From assembly GCA_937915975.1 (NCBI GenBank), contig CALGGL010000266.1, positions 1 to 12,044 of the forward strand: a DNA stretch of 12,044 nt, written 5' to 3'. Positions 1 through 8,956 of the stretch are shown here, one piece after another; the stretch's first letter is position 1; each line of letters starts with the position of its first letter. The DNA is from an uncultured Lachnospiraceae bacterium (GTDB lineage Bacteria > Bacillota > Clostridia > Lachnospirales > Lachnospiraceae). Made by a program: the position numbers and the translations under genes. The notes beneath the pieces are model-generated. The model was not told the origin of the DNA. It saw only the letters and a list, made by a program, of their open reading frames with translations, and searched no databases.

Positions 1-3000
1 GGTATAAAGAATAAGGACACTAACTATATCTTACTTGTTCCTGAGCAGTATTCTATGGCATTACAGCGAAAGCTTGTTATGATGCATCCTGCAAAGGGCG
101 CAATGAATATAGATGTCATTGGCTTTAACCGTCTTTGTTTTCGTGTGTTTGACGAGTTAAGTATAAAGCCTCAAAAGGTGCTTGAGGATTTTGGGAAAAG
201 CATGCTTATAAGAAAGGCTGCCGGTGAAAGAAAAAACAATATGTCGGTTTATTCCGGAAGCCTGAATAAATCCGGATTTATTGATGAAGTAAAGTCACTT
301 ATGTCTGAAATGTACCAGTACGATATCTCAAGAGAGAATCTTGGTATAATAACAGATAAGCTGAAGGATGACCCAAAGGATTTGCTTCTTTATAAAAAGC
401 TTACGGATATGCAGGAAATATTTTCGGCATTTGATGAAAAGATGTCCGGAAATTATATAGTTGCGGAAAAACTTACCGATATGCTTGCCCAAAATATTGA
501 AAAATCCGGACTCATTAAAAAAAGTGTAATAGTCTTTGACGGCTTTACCGGATTTACACCGGTTCAGATGAAGATAATAGAAAAGCTTATCAAGTACGCT
601 AAGGCTTGTTTTGGTGTTTTTACCATTGACGAAAAATTTTACAAGAAAAAGTATGTCAAGGAGCACGAGCTGTTTTATCTTACCAAAAAGACCGTTGCCG
701 ATATCAAAGAGCTTGCAATAAAAAATACGGTTGATATAGATGAAGATATATTTATAGACGGAAAAAAAATGAACCGTTTCAGCGACGGAAGCAAGTTTAT
801 ATCTTTTCTTGAAAAAAATATTTTCAGATTTCCTTATGAAAAATGTAACGACAGTCAAAGTGATATTTCCGTAACGGTATATGATAATCCTGCTAAGGAA
901 ATTGAGGGCGTTGCATACAAAATAGTAAAATTGATCCGTGAGGAGGGCTTAAGATATAAGGATATTGCGGTTATAAGCGGAGATCTTGACGGCATATCAA
1001 AGCATGTTGAACGAACCTTTGAAAACTACGGAATACCGTACTTTCTGGATACAAGCATTCCTGTAAAAAACAACCCGTATATTAATTCAATAGAATATCT
1101 TTTGAGAATCGTAAGAGAAAACTTTTCTTACGATAGTGTATTTGCTTTCTTAAAGTCGGGAATTATTTCCGGGCTTGATGATAATGATATAGAAATATTG
1201 GAAAATTATGTTTTGAGAAAAGGTATTCGAGGAAAATCCGGCTGGAACAGAAAATGGGATGAGGATGTTGAAGATATAAGAGAATTTGTCACAGCTATTC
1301 TTATACCGTTTTATGATAAGATGTCAAAAAACCAAAACAGTATCGAAAGCTATACCTCATATTTGGTTGAATTTATGGAAGCCTACGGATATGAGGAACG
1401 GATGAGTGAATACAAAAACCTATATGATAAGGTGATTTCCGTTCTTGATAAAATGAATGAGATTATGGGCAAAGATGTGCTTAAGCTTGATGATTTTTCC
1501 GAGCTTTTAAAGCTTGGTTTAAAGGACCTTTCCTTGGGAGTTATTCCAAAAGCGCTTGATATGACTGTTGTGGGAGATATAACAAGAACCAGGCTTGAGG
1601 ATATCAGGGTATTGTTTATAGTCGGAGTAAATGACGGAATAATACCAAAGAAAAATAACAGCCCGTGCATTATCAGCGACAGTGAAAAGGAAAGATTATC
1701 CGAGCTCGGACTTACACTTGCTCCGACGGACAGATTTAATTCATACATTGAACAGTTTTATTTGTATATGAATATGACAAAACCGAAGGACAGGCTTATG
1801 CTTTCCTACACTTGTATGAATAGTGATAATGAACAGCTCAGACCGTCATATATCATCTCGCGTGTTTTAAATATTTTCACCGATATGTCGGTGGAAAAGG
1901 ACGAAGAATACAAGGTTGCGAAGAAAGATGCAAGTTTTGGTACACTTATAGAGGGTGTACAAAAAATAATGTCAGGAGATTTGACAAGAATAAACGAAAC
2001 CATGAGCTTATATAAGCTTTATCTTGATTTGGGAGAAGAAAGTCTTGACATTATCGAGAAGGCATTTATGTATAATAATATTCCCAAGAATCTGTCAAAC
2101 GATATTTCGGATTTGATAAAGCTTAAGCTTGCATCCCAGTCTGTATCGAGACTTGAAAAATATGCGGCCTGTGCGTATTCGTATTTTCTTCAGTATATAC
2201 TCGGACTTTCCGAGAGAAAGATAAGGCAGATAGATAACCGTGACATAGGTAATATTCTTCATGAAGCTATGGAGCATTTGTACAGACATGTTCATGATAA
2301 TATGAATAATGACTGGTCATCGGTTTCGGACAATAATCGCGATGCTTTGGTTGATGAATATGTGGAGGAAGCCTTTAATAATGCTTATGATAATCTGACT
2401 GCTGAAGAAGGCAGATATCTCTATCTTCTTACAGTTTTAAAAAGAATAGGTAAAAGAACGGCAAAGGTTCTGTCGGGAATAACCGATAAGGATATGTTTA
2501 AGCCTGAGTATTTTGAATATAAGTTTACAAAAAACATAAAGCTTGACGAAGAAAAATTTGATATGACCATAAGGGGTATAGTTGATAGGGGTGATATATA
2601 TTATTCACCGGAGGAGAAAGCTTTAAGACTTAGAATAATAGACTATAAATCAGGAAGTCATAAGTTTGAGATAAATAAGCTTTATGAAGGGCTTTCGCTT
2701 CAGCTTTCCATGTATATGAATATTATGCTTGAGCTTGTGGAGGTTGAGTATAACAATAATAAAGCTGACAATGAAAAGCTAAAGATAACGCCGGAAGGAA
2801 TGTATTATTACAGGATGACAGATCCTTATGTGGAAGCAGGGGATGAAGCAGGTGCCGAGGAGGCAAGAAAAAAGAATCTTAGTTTGACCGGACTTGTCAA
2901 TGATGATAATGAGAAATTTGATTATATAAACCGGTTTGCGGTTTATAAGGCTAAGGATATAGCAGGACATATTATGTCGGGAGAAATTAATAAAAATCCT

Positions 3001-3162
3001 ATGGTTGCCGACGGAAGAAGTACCTGTGAGTTCTGCGTATATAAAGAGGTTTGTCGCTTTGATAAAAAATACGGCGGCAATAAAGAAAGATTTCTCCGAT
3101 ATGATAAAAAGGACGAGAATATCGTATATGATAAGATAAGGGAAATACTTGATAACAATTAA
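1..3162 (+). CDS. addB: AddB, ATP-dependent helicase/nuclease subunit B (5' end outside window)
   Basis: AddB pairs with AddA to form the helicase-nuclease that resects double-strand breaks for RecA loading. The frame is open from base 1; the first visible residues (…YILLVPEQYSM) match the segment that follows the N-terminal P-loop region in AddB. Some tens of residues are therefore missing at the left edge, and the ATG at 55 is internal. The 1053 visible residues fit the usual length of about 1150. The C-terminal nuclease domain is intact: a GNILHEAMEH segment with His near visible residue 754, Asp862/Asp865, the DYKS motif at 881-884 and Gln901. Four cysteines (724, 1009, 1012, 1018; C…CxxCx5C) match the iron-sulfur cluster that staples this domain. 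The stop is 14 nt before addA, so the two are surely cotranscribed. Identity is secure from family motifs. Confidence 0.96.
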   Translation, partial: GIKNKDTNYILLVPEQYSMALQRKLVMMHPAKGAMNIDVIGFNRLCFRVFDELSIKPQKVLEDFGKSMLIRKAAGERKNNMSVYSGSLNKSGFIDEVKSLMSEMYQYDISRENLGIITDKLKDDPKDLLLYKKLTDMQEIFSAFDEKMSGNYIVAEKLTDMLAQNIEKSGLIKKSVIVFDGFTGFTPVQMKIIEKLIKYAKACFGVFTIDEKFYKKKYVKEHELFYLTKKTVADIKELAIKNTVDIDEDIFIDGKKMNRFSDGSKFISFLEKNIFRFPYEKCNDSQSDISVTVYDNPAKEIEGVAYKIVKLIREEGLRYKDIAVISGDLDGISKHVERTFENYGIPYFLDTSIPVKNNPYINSIEYLLRIVRENFSYDSVFAFLKSGIISGLDDNDIEILENYVLRKGIRGKSGWNRKWDEDVEDIREFVTAILIPFYDKMSKNQNSIESYTSYLVEFMEAYGYEERMSEYKNLYDKVISVLDKMNEIMGKDVLKLDDFSELLKLGLKDLSLGVIPKALDMTVVGDITRTRLEDIRVLFIVGVNDGIIPKKNNSPCIISDSEKERLSELGLTLAPTDRFNSYIEQFYLYMNMTKPKDRLMLSYTCMNSDNEQLRPSYIISRVLNIFTDMSVEKDEEYKVAKKDASFGTLIEGVQKIMSGDLTRINETMSLYKLYLDLGEESLDIIEKAFMYNNIPKNLSNDISDLIKLKLASQSVSRLEKYAACAYSYFLQYILGLSERKIRQIDNRDIGNILHEAMEHLYRHVHDNMNNDWSSVSDNNRDALVDEYVEEAFNNAYDNLTAEEGRYLYLLTVLKRIGKRTAKVLSGITDKDMFKPEYFEYKFTKNIKLDEEKFDMTIRGIVDRGDIYYSPEEKALRLRIIDYKSGSHKFEINKLYEGLSLQLSMYMNIMLELVEVEYNNNKADNEKLKITPEGMYYYRMTDPYVEAGDEAGAEEARKKNLSLTGLVNDDNEKFDYINRFAVYKAKDIAGHIMSGEINKNPMVADGRSTCEFCVYKEVCRFDKKYGGNKERFLRYDKKDENIVYDKIREILDNN

Positions 3163-3176
3163 TCGGGAGAGATGTT

Positions 3177-6100
3177 ATGGGTTGGACGGATGCTCAGCAA
3201 AGAGCCATAGATGAAAGACAATCGAATATTCTTGTATCGGCAGCAGCCGGCTCCGGTAAGACGGCAGTTTTGGTTGAACGTATTATAAAAAAGATAACGG
3301 ATGCTTCCGATCCGAAAAATGTGGATGAGTTTCTTGTTGTAACATTTACAAAAGCGGCAGCGGCACAGATGAGAGAAAAAATAGCCGTTCAAATCGAGAA
3401 GCTTCTTGAATCGGACCCTGATAATGAGCATCTTATGAGACAGGCGGTTTTGGTAAACAGGGCAGATATAACAACAATAGACAGCTTTTGCTTAAGACTT
3501 GTTAAGGAAAACTTCGGTCTGCTTGATATAGATGCTGACTTTAATATCGGTGATGCAGGCATACTTGCACTTATGAAAAATGATGTTCTCGATGCATTGT
3601 TTGATAAGCTTTATGAAGAAAAAAATGCCGACTTTTTTATGCTTCTTGATATTTTCGGTAATGACAGAAACGATGATAATTTAAAGGAAAACGTTCTTAA
3701 AATATATAATTTTGCGGAAAGCTTTCCGAGACCGCTGGTATGGCTTGAAGATGCAAAGGCTCATTTAAAGATTAATGATGAAAATGAGCTTATGTCAATC
3801 AATTGGATGAAAGATTACGTTTCATATGTAAAGACTTATGCGAAGTGTGCTCTTTCGTATGCCGAGGAAGGAAAGAGCTTGTGCGAAGAGGAGCATGGAC
3901 CGGCAAAGAATCTTGAATTGTCCTTGGAAGACGTGGAATCTATATCAAGGATTATCGATGCAAAAGGCTTTGATGAGTTAAGAAATGCACTTAATATATC
4001 ATGGTCCAAGCTTAAGCCGTGTAAAGGAGATGCATTTGACGAAAATCTGGTTGAGAGATTTAAAAGCTTAAGAAATCAATATAAGGATATTATAAAGAAA
4101 ATAAATATATTAAAGTATGATTCTGAAGAGGTTATTGATGAGATAAGAAATCTTTCCGAATATCTTATTCCGTTATTTGATTTGGTTATTAATTTTTCGG
4201 CAGAATACGATTCTGAGAAAAATAAAAGGAAGCTGGTAGGGTTTTCAGATGTTGAGCATCTGGCATATAAGCTTGTTTGTGCAGGCTATGATGAGACCGG
4301 AAAACCGCTTTCCACAGAGCTTGCAAAAAAGATATCCGAAAGATATGATGAGATTTTTATTGACGAATATCAGGACAGTAATTTTCTTCAGGAGGATATT
4401 TTGTATTCCGTATCGGGTATTGGACTCGGAAGATATAATATGTTTATGGTCGGCGATGTAAAGCAGAGCATATACAGATTCCGTATGGCGAGACCGGACC
4501 TTTTTATATCCAAATATAAAACATTTTCGGATAAGGGACCTCAGATAAAAATTGAACTGAAAAATAATTTCCGTTCAAGGGAAAATGTTTTGAATACGGT
4601 AAATTTCTTTTTCTATCAGCTTATGCATGAGGATTTCGGAGGAATTGAGTATGACGAAAATGTTGCGCTTGTTCCTACAAAGGATTTTCCGAAGCCGGAT
4701 GATGATATTAAGAATCAGGTGGGAGGAGCTACGGAAATACTGCTTGTCGATAATTTTGAAACGGAGGACAGACTGTCAAAGATAGAGCTTGAAGCATATG
4801 TAATTGCCAAAAGAATAAAGGAGCTTGTTGAGGGCGATAATCCCCAATACGTTTACGATGAGGACAGAGGAATTTACAGAAAGGCTTCATATAAGGATAT
4901 TGTAATACTTGCAAGAGGCATGAAGGATTTTGATGAAAAGGTTTATAATATTCTTACCATGTTGGGAATACCGGCCTATCTTGAAGCCTCGGGCGGTTAT
5001 TTTGAGGCAACGGAGATAAAGCTTATCATGTCATTTCTTTCAGTGATAGATAATATAAGGCAGGACATACCTCTTGCGGCGGTTTTGCTTTCGCCTATGG
5101 CTGATATATCCGAAAATGAGCTTGCGCTTATTTCTGATTATGCGGAAAAGAAACTTAAGGAAAGACATATATTATATGATAAATGTCTTTGTTACATGGA
5201 AGATGTGGATGATAATATTTCCGAAAAGCTTAAAAGAATATTTGACATAATAGACATTCTGAGAAAAGCTAATAAATCGATATCCATTTCAGCTCTTATA
5301 TGGAAAGCTTTAAAGCTTACGGGCTACTATAATTATGCTTTAGCTATGCCGATGGGAGAACGAAGAAAGACCAATATCAATATGCTTCTTGAGAAAGCTG
5401 ATAAATTTGAGGATGGTTCTTATAAGGGACTTTTCAATTTCTTAAAATACGTGGATAAGCTTAAGCTTAATGAGGTGGATTTCGGAGAGGCAGCAGTGTA
5501 TGGAGATGATGAGGATGTAGTAAGAATTATTACCATGCATAAGAGTAAGGGACTTGAATATCCGATTGTCTTCGCAAGCGGCTTTGGAAAACAGTTTAAT
5601 CAGGAGGATTATAAAAAGCCTGTTTTTATACATAGTGATTATTTTCTTGCCTCTTACTATATTAATACAAAGGATAGATATAAGAAAAATACATTTATAC
5701 GGGAAGTTTTCAAGCTTCTTATGAAGAAAGAGGATTTGGCTGAGGAACTTAGAATTTTGTATGTTGCTTTCACAAGGGCAAAGGAAAAGCTGATTATCAC
5801 CGGCTGCGATAAGGATTTGGATAAGAAGCTTATGAAAAATACTTTTTCCGACAGCCGTTCGATTGCACTTCCGTTTGATGTAAGGCTGGGTGTATTAAGT
5901 TCACTGTCTTGGATTCTTGCATGTATGGGAAGATATGATGAGCAAAAAAAGACATGTGATATAAGCTTTAAGGTGCTAAGAGAAGACGACGTAACAGGCT
6001 TTATGGGTGCCTTTGAAGCTAAGAAAGCATGGTCTGTATATGATTTCTTTGATAAAGCTGCTTCATCATATGATAGGGCTTTGTATGATGAGTACAAAAA

Positions 6101-6869
6101 TAATTTTGACAGTACCTATGCTTATGAAAAGTACGTGAATATAAAGAGCAAAATGACCATATCAGAGATTAAAAGGCTTAAGGCATTTGACGGTACGGAA
6201 TATGATGTGGATGAAAATTACGTATATTCGGATGATGTTCCGAGTGACACAATAAGCCTTGATGAAAGCGATGCTTCAACGAAAAAATTTGAAAAGAAGA
6301 GTAATTCTCTTTCTGGAGCCGAAAGAGGAACCGTCATACATAAATTTATGGAGCTTCTGGATTTTAAGGCTGTCTTTTGCTTGGTAGAGGATGATAAAAA
6401 TGATGAGCTTTTGAATCATTTACGAAAAAAAATTGCCGATTTCAGGGACATGGGTATATTCAATAGTGAAGAAGCAGAGGTGATAAATCCTTACAAGATA
6501 AGAAAAATGCTTATATCCGGTCTCGGGAAAAGAATGATTAAGGCGGATACTTTGGGAAATTTGAAAAAAGAACAACAGTTTTCGGCAGGTCTTCCGGCTG
6601 ATATGATTTATGATAACTATGTTTTGACCGACAACTCATATGATGATATGGTTATCGTTCAGGGTATAATAGATGCTTTCTTCTATGAGGATGACGGCAT
6701 AATTCTTATGGATTACAAGACAGATTACGCAGATGAGAAAAAGCTTATTTCAATGTACAGGGCACAGCTTGATTATTATGCGTATATTCTGGAAAAAATT
6801 ACCGGTTTAAAGGTTAAGGAAAAGCTAATATACTCATTTTATCTTGAAAAACAGATAAGTATAGATTAG
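3177..6869 (+). CDS. addA: AddA, ATP-dependent helicase/nuclease subunit A
   Basis: AddA is the UvrD-like (superfamily 1) helicase and second nuclease of the AddAB complex, acting in recombinational repair of double-strand breaks. The 1230 residues match the usual family length. Visible motifs in order are: the Q-motif region (QQRAID, residues 7-12), Walker A AAAGSGKT (22-29), motif Ia VTFTKAAAAQM, Walker B IDEYQD (395-400), GDVKQSIYRFR, NNFRSR, motif V HKSKGLEYP (788-796) and motif VI ending YVAFTRAKEKL (to 872). The C-terminal RecB-type nuclease domain has QGIIDAFF, DYK at 1179-1181 and Gln1197. The ATG at 3177 is preceded by GGGAGA (3165-3170) at a normal distance, and the product begins with the usual GWTDAQQ-type sequence. 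All catalytic residues I can check are present, so the enzyme should be active. Confidence 0.98.
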   Translation: MGWTDAQQRAIDERQSNILVSAAAGSGKTAVLVERIIKKITDASDPKNVDEFLVVTFTKAAAAQMREKIAVQIEKLLESDPDNEHLMRQAVLVNRADITTIDSFCLRLVKENFGLLDIDADFNIGDAGILALMKNDVLDALFDKLYEEKNADFFMLLDIFGNDRNDDNLKENVLKIYNFAESFPRPLVWLEDAKAHLKINDENELMSINWMKDYVSYVKTYAKCALSYAEEGKSLCEEEHGPAKNLELSLEDVESISRIIDAKGFDELRNALNISWSKLKPCKGDAFDENLVERFKSLRNQYKDIIKKINILKYDSEEVIDEIRNLSEYLIPLFDLVINFSAEYDSEKNKRKLVGFSDVEHLAYKLVCAGYDETGKPLSTELAKKISERYDEIFIDEYQDSNFLQEDILYSVSGIGLGRYNMFMVGDVKQSIYRFRMARPDLFISKYKTFSDKGPQIKIELKNNFRSRENVLNTVNFFFYQLMHEDFGGIEYDENVALVPTKDFPKPDDDIKNQVGGATEILLVDNFETEDRLSKIELEAYVIAKRIKELVEGDNPQYVYDEDRGIYRKASYKDIVILARGMKDFDEKVYNILTMLGIPAYLEASGGYFEATEIKLIMSFLSVIDNIRQDIPLAAVLLSPMADISENELALISDYAEKKLKERHILYDKCLCYMEDVDDNISEKLKRIFDIIDILRKANKSISISALIWKALKLTGYYNYALAMPMGERRKTNINMLLEKADKFEDGSYKGLFNFLKYVDKLKLNEVDFGEAAVYGDDEDVVRIITMHKSKGLEYPIVFASGFGKQFNQEDYKKPVFIHSDYFLASYYINTKDRYKKNTFIREVFKLLMKKEDLAEELRILYVAFTRAKEKLIITGCDKDLDKKLMKNTFSDSRSIALPFDVRLGVLSSLSWILACMGRYDEQKKTCDISFKVLREDDVTGFMGAFEAKKAWSVYDFFDKAASSYDRALYDEYKNNFDSTYAYEKYVNIKSKMTISEIKRLKAFDGTEYDVDENYVYSDDVPSDTISLDESDASTKKFEKKSNSLSGAERGTVIHKFMELLDFKAVFCLVEDDKNDELLNHLRKKIADFRDMGIFNSEEAEVINPYKIRKMLISGLGKRMIKADTLGNLKKEQQFSAGLPADMIYDNYVLTDNSYDDMVIVQGIIDAFFYEDDGIILMDYKTDYADEKKLISMYRAQLDYYAYILEKITGLKVKEKLIYSFYLEKQISID

Positions 6870-6893
6870 AATTATTCGAAAACAACCGTGAAT

Positions 6894-6922
6894 TTGCACG
6901 TAATTGAAGGAACTTTTTTAAT
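6894..6922 (+). promoter_or_regulatory. Possible sigma-A promoter for queF-folC
   Basis: The 75-nt gap after addA holds TTGCAC (6894-6899), a 17-nt spacer and TTTAAT (6917-6922). The -10 differs from TATAAT at one position; the -35 keeps only the TTG core. Transcription would start near 6929, just before the queF ribosome binding site. This is the largest gap in the upstream gene train, so an internal promoter is plausible, but AT-rich DNA gives such matches by chance. Confidence 0.35.
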
Positions 6923-6933
6923 TAAGGAAAACG

Positions 6934-6939
6934 AGGTGA
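6934..6939 (+). promoter_or_regulatory. Ribosome binding site that fixes the queF start
   Basis: AGGTGA lies 5 nt before the ATG at 6945. It favours that ATG over the in-frame GTG at 6888, which would add 19 residues without family similarity and would have no good ribosome binding site. Confidence 0.8.
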
Positions 6940-6944
6940 TTAAA

Positions 6945-7439
6945 ATGGCAAGAACGGATTTGGAAAAAGAGGGAATAACTTTGCTTGGTAATCAAGAGGT
7001 AAGCTATCCTGCCGATTATTCTTTTGACATACTGGAAACCTTTGTTAATAAGCATCAGGATAATGATTATTTTGTAAAGTTTAACTGCCCCGAGTTTACT
7101 TCACTTTGTCCGATAACGGGACAGCCGGATTTTGCAACCATATACATTTCTTATATACCTGATAAGCTTATGGTGGAAAGTAAATCCTTGAAGCTTTATT
7201 TGTTCGGCTTCAGAAATCATGGAGATTTTCATGAGGATTGTGTAAATATAATCATGAAGGATTTGATTAAGCTTATGTCACCGAAGTATATAGAGGTGTG
7301 GGGTAAGTTTACACCGAGAGGAGGAATATCCATTGACCCTTATTGTAATTACGGTAAGCCGGGAACCAAGTGGGAGCAGGTTGCATATGACAGATTGGTA
7401 AATCATGATATGTATCCTGAAAAGGTGGATAACAGGTAG
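6945..7439 (+). CDS. queF: QueF, NADPH-dependent 7-cyano-7-deazaguanine (preQ0) reductase
   Basis: QueF reduces the nitrile of preQ0 to the aminomethyl group of preQ1, the last free-base step before insertion into tRNA on the way to queuosine. The 164-residue length is that of the unimodal (Bacillus-type) subfamily. With the start at 6945, the catalytic cysteine of CPEFTSLCP is residue 55 and the proton-donor aspartate of ITGQPDF is residue 62. These are the numbers known for B. subtilis QueF, which supports this start. The QueF signature ESKSLKLY is at 78-85, followed by [10 protein letters not shown] with Glu97. The other preQ0 genes (queC, queD, queE) are not here, so preQ0 must be made elsewhere in the genome or salvaged. 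FolC follows 2 nt after the stop. I see no preQ1 riboswitch in the leader. Confidence 0.97.
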   Translation: MARTDLEKEGITLLGNQEVSYPADYSFDILETFVNKHQDNDYFVKFNCPEFTSLCPITGQPDFATIYISYIPDKLMVESKSLKLYLFGFRNHGDFHEDCVNIIMKDLIKLMSPKYIEVWGKFTPRGGISIDPYCNYGKPGTKWEQVAYDRLVNHDMYPEKVDNR

Positions 7440-7441
7440 AT

Positions 7442-8779
7442 ATGATTTCGGATTATGAGCAGGCAGAAAAATATATATTGGATATTCCGCTTTTTTCTGT
7501 TAATGATAACAAACGACATAAGTCGGGAAATAATAATTTAAGTCTTGTTTTGGATTTGCTGGGAAATCCTCATAGGAAAGTAAAAAGTATACATATCGCC
7601 GGAACTAACGGAAAGGGATCAACAGCCAATTTTATTAAGTGCATTTTAGATGAGATGGGTTTTAAAACAGGCATTTTTACTTCCCCGCATCTTATGGATA
7701 TCAGAGAAAGAATAGCGACAGATGATTATATATCAAAGGACGATTTTTTAAAATGCTTCAATACGGTTTTATCTGCCGAAGATAAGATTGTTTCGGAGGG
7801 AAAGGAGCATATTTCGTACTTTGAATTCCTGTTTGCCATGGCAGCGGTTTATTTTGCCGAAAAAAAGCCGGACTATGTAATATATGAAACGGGCCTCGGA
7901 GGAAGATTGGATGCAACCAATCTTATCAATCCCGCGGTTACGGTTATTACATCAATTGGGCTTGATCATATGAAGTATCTCGGAAATACCATAGAGCTTA
8001 TAGCAAAGGAAAAGGCGGGGATAATCAAGGAAGGAGTTCCTGTTGTTTACAATACACAAAATGAAACAGCGGATAAGGTTATATCGAAAGCTGCCAAAAG
8101 TCATAATTCAAAAGAAATAAATGTCGCAAAAACAAAATATATCATAAATAATTTAAGTGATAAAACGATTGATTTTTCACTATACAATAGTTATTATAAG
8201 TATGATAATCTTGTTATCAACACAAATGCATTATATCAGGTGGATAATGCCTTATCGGCAATAGCCGCCTGTAATGAGCTTTATAAGGATGAAGGAATTA
8301 TAGATGAAAATATTATAAAAAGGGCACTCCCTAAATTTTTCTGGTCCGGAAGGATGGAGCACATTTATAATAATGTCATTATTGACGGAGCTCATAACGA
8401 GGATGCGATAAAAAGATTTATTCAAACCGTTAATGAAACCTGTGGAAAAAAAGATAAGGAGCTTTTATTTGCGGTATGTGAGGACAAGGATTATGAGCCT
8501 ATGATAAAGGACCTGTGTAACGGACTTGAACTTAGCAGGGTTTATGTAACAAAAATCATTTCAAAAAGAGCAGCCGCATCCGAACAGATAAAAGAACTTT
8601 TTGAAAGGTATCTTTCGGATAAAAATACAAAGATAATATGCTGCGATAATATAAAAGAAATATTTATTAAGGCAGTGGATGATGTTTTGGATAAAGAGGA
8701 TAAAGTACTTTTTTGTGTTGGCTCGCTTTATCTTGCGGGAAGCATAAAGCAGATTGTTACGGAGGCAAAGGATGATTAA
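7442..8779 (+). CDS. folC: FolC, bifunctional folylpolyglutamate/dihydrofolate synthase
   Basis: FolC is a Mur-ligase-type enzyme that uses ATP to join glutamate to dihydropteroate or to tetrahydrofolate chains, making and retaining folates in the cytoplasm. The 445 residues match the family. Visible motifs are the P-loop GTNGKGST (54-61), the TSPHL segment after it, ETGLGGRLDATN (149-160), the SIGLDHMKYLG and KEKAGIIKEG segments, and the C-terminal domain motif DGAHN (315-319). The start at 7442 is 2 nt after the queF stop and is served by AGG bases at the end of queF, so translation is probably coupled. The last 8 nt overlap the next gene. Whether it has both activities or only the folylpolyglutamate activity cannot be told from sequence. 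Confidence 0.97.
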   Translation: MISDYEQAEKYILDIPLFSVNDNKRHKSGNNNLSLVLDLLGNPHRKVKSIHIAGTNGKGSTANFIKCILDEMGFKTGIFTSPHLMDIRERIATDDYISKDDFLKCFNTVLSAEDKIVSEGKEHISYFEFLFAMAAVYFAEKKPDYVIYETGLGGRLDATNLINPAVTVITSIGLDHMKYLGNTIELIAKEKAGIIKEGVPVVYNTQNETADKVISKAAKSHNSKEINVAKTKYIINNLSDKTIDFSLYNSYYKYDNLVINTNALYQVDNALSAIAACNELYKDEGIIDENIIKRALPKFFWSGRMEHIYNNVIIDGAHNEDAIKRFIQTVNETCGKKDKELLFAVCEDKDYEPMIKDLCNGLELSRVYVTKIISKRAAASEQIKELFERYLSDKNTKIICCDNIKEIFIKAVDDVLDKEDKVLFCVGSLYLAGSIKQIVTEAKDD

Positions 8780-8954
8780 TTTTGAAGAAGAACTTAAGAG
8801 ATTTCAGCCTATACCTGAGGTAAGTCAGGCTGAGGATGCGATATACAGCAATGACCTAAAGGATATAAGCGATATAGTTTTTCAGGTTACTGAAGAAATG
8901 AAAGCAGCAAGTGAGGAAACCGCAAACCGTATGGTAGGAAGAATAAGGAGATAG
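8772..8954 (+). CDS. Small acidic protein of unknown function (60 aa)
   Basis: I do not recognise this protein. The start is the ATG at 8772, which overlaps the end of folC by 8 nt and has GGAGG at 8761-8765. An in-frame TTG at 8754 lacks such a site. The product is rich in Glu and Asp with a basic end (GRIRR), has no cysteine, signal peptide or membrane segment, and looks mostly helical. It sits 2 nt before the zinc-ribbon/TPR gene, so it is translated as part of the same run and may work with that protein. That link is an inference from position alone. The good ribosome binding site, overlap and tight fit between two clear genes make it a real gene. Confidence 0.8.
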   Translation: MINFEEELKRFQPIPEVSQAEDAIYSNDLKDISDIVFQVTEEMKAASEETANRMVGRIRR

Positions 8955-8956
8955 AT

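Noticed and set aside
55..3162. Frequent AAGCTT (also AAGCTTAAGCTT) as a possible repeat or binding site
   Set aside because: They fall in frame as common Lys-Leu or adjoining codons (AAG CTT) in AT-rich genes and show no fixed spacing.
1..6869. addAB as part of an unusual anti-phage island
   Set aside because: AddAB is a housekeeping recombination enzyme in Firmicutes, and no restriction, toxin-antitoxin, CRISPR or other defence gene is in the window.
6870..6944. preQ1 riboswitch upstream of queF
   Set aside because: The gap has only a 4-bp CGTG/CACG hairpin and no recognisable preQ1-I or preQ1-II core; the space before the ribosome binding site is too short and AT-rich to support one by eye.
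6888..6944. Longer QueF starting at the GTG at 6888
   Set aside because: The extra 19 residues have no family match, no ribosome binding site precedes them, and the ATG at 6945 gives the known Cys55/Asp62 numbering.
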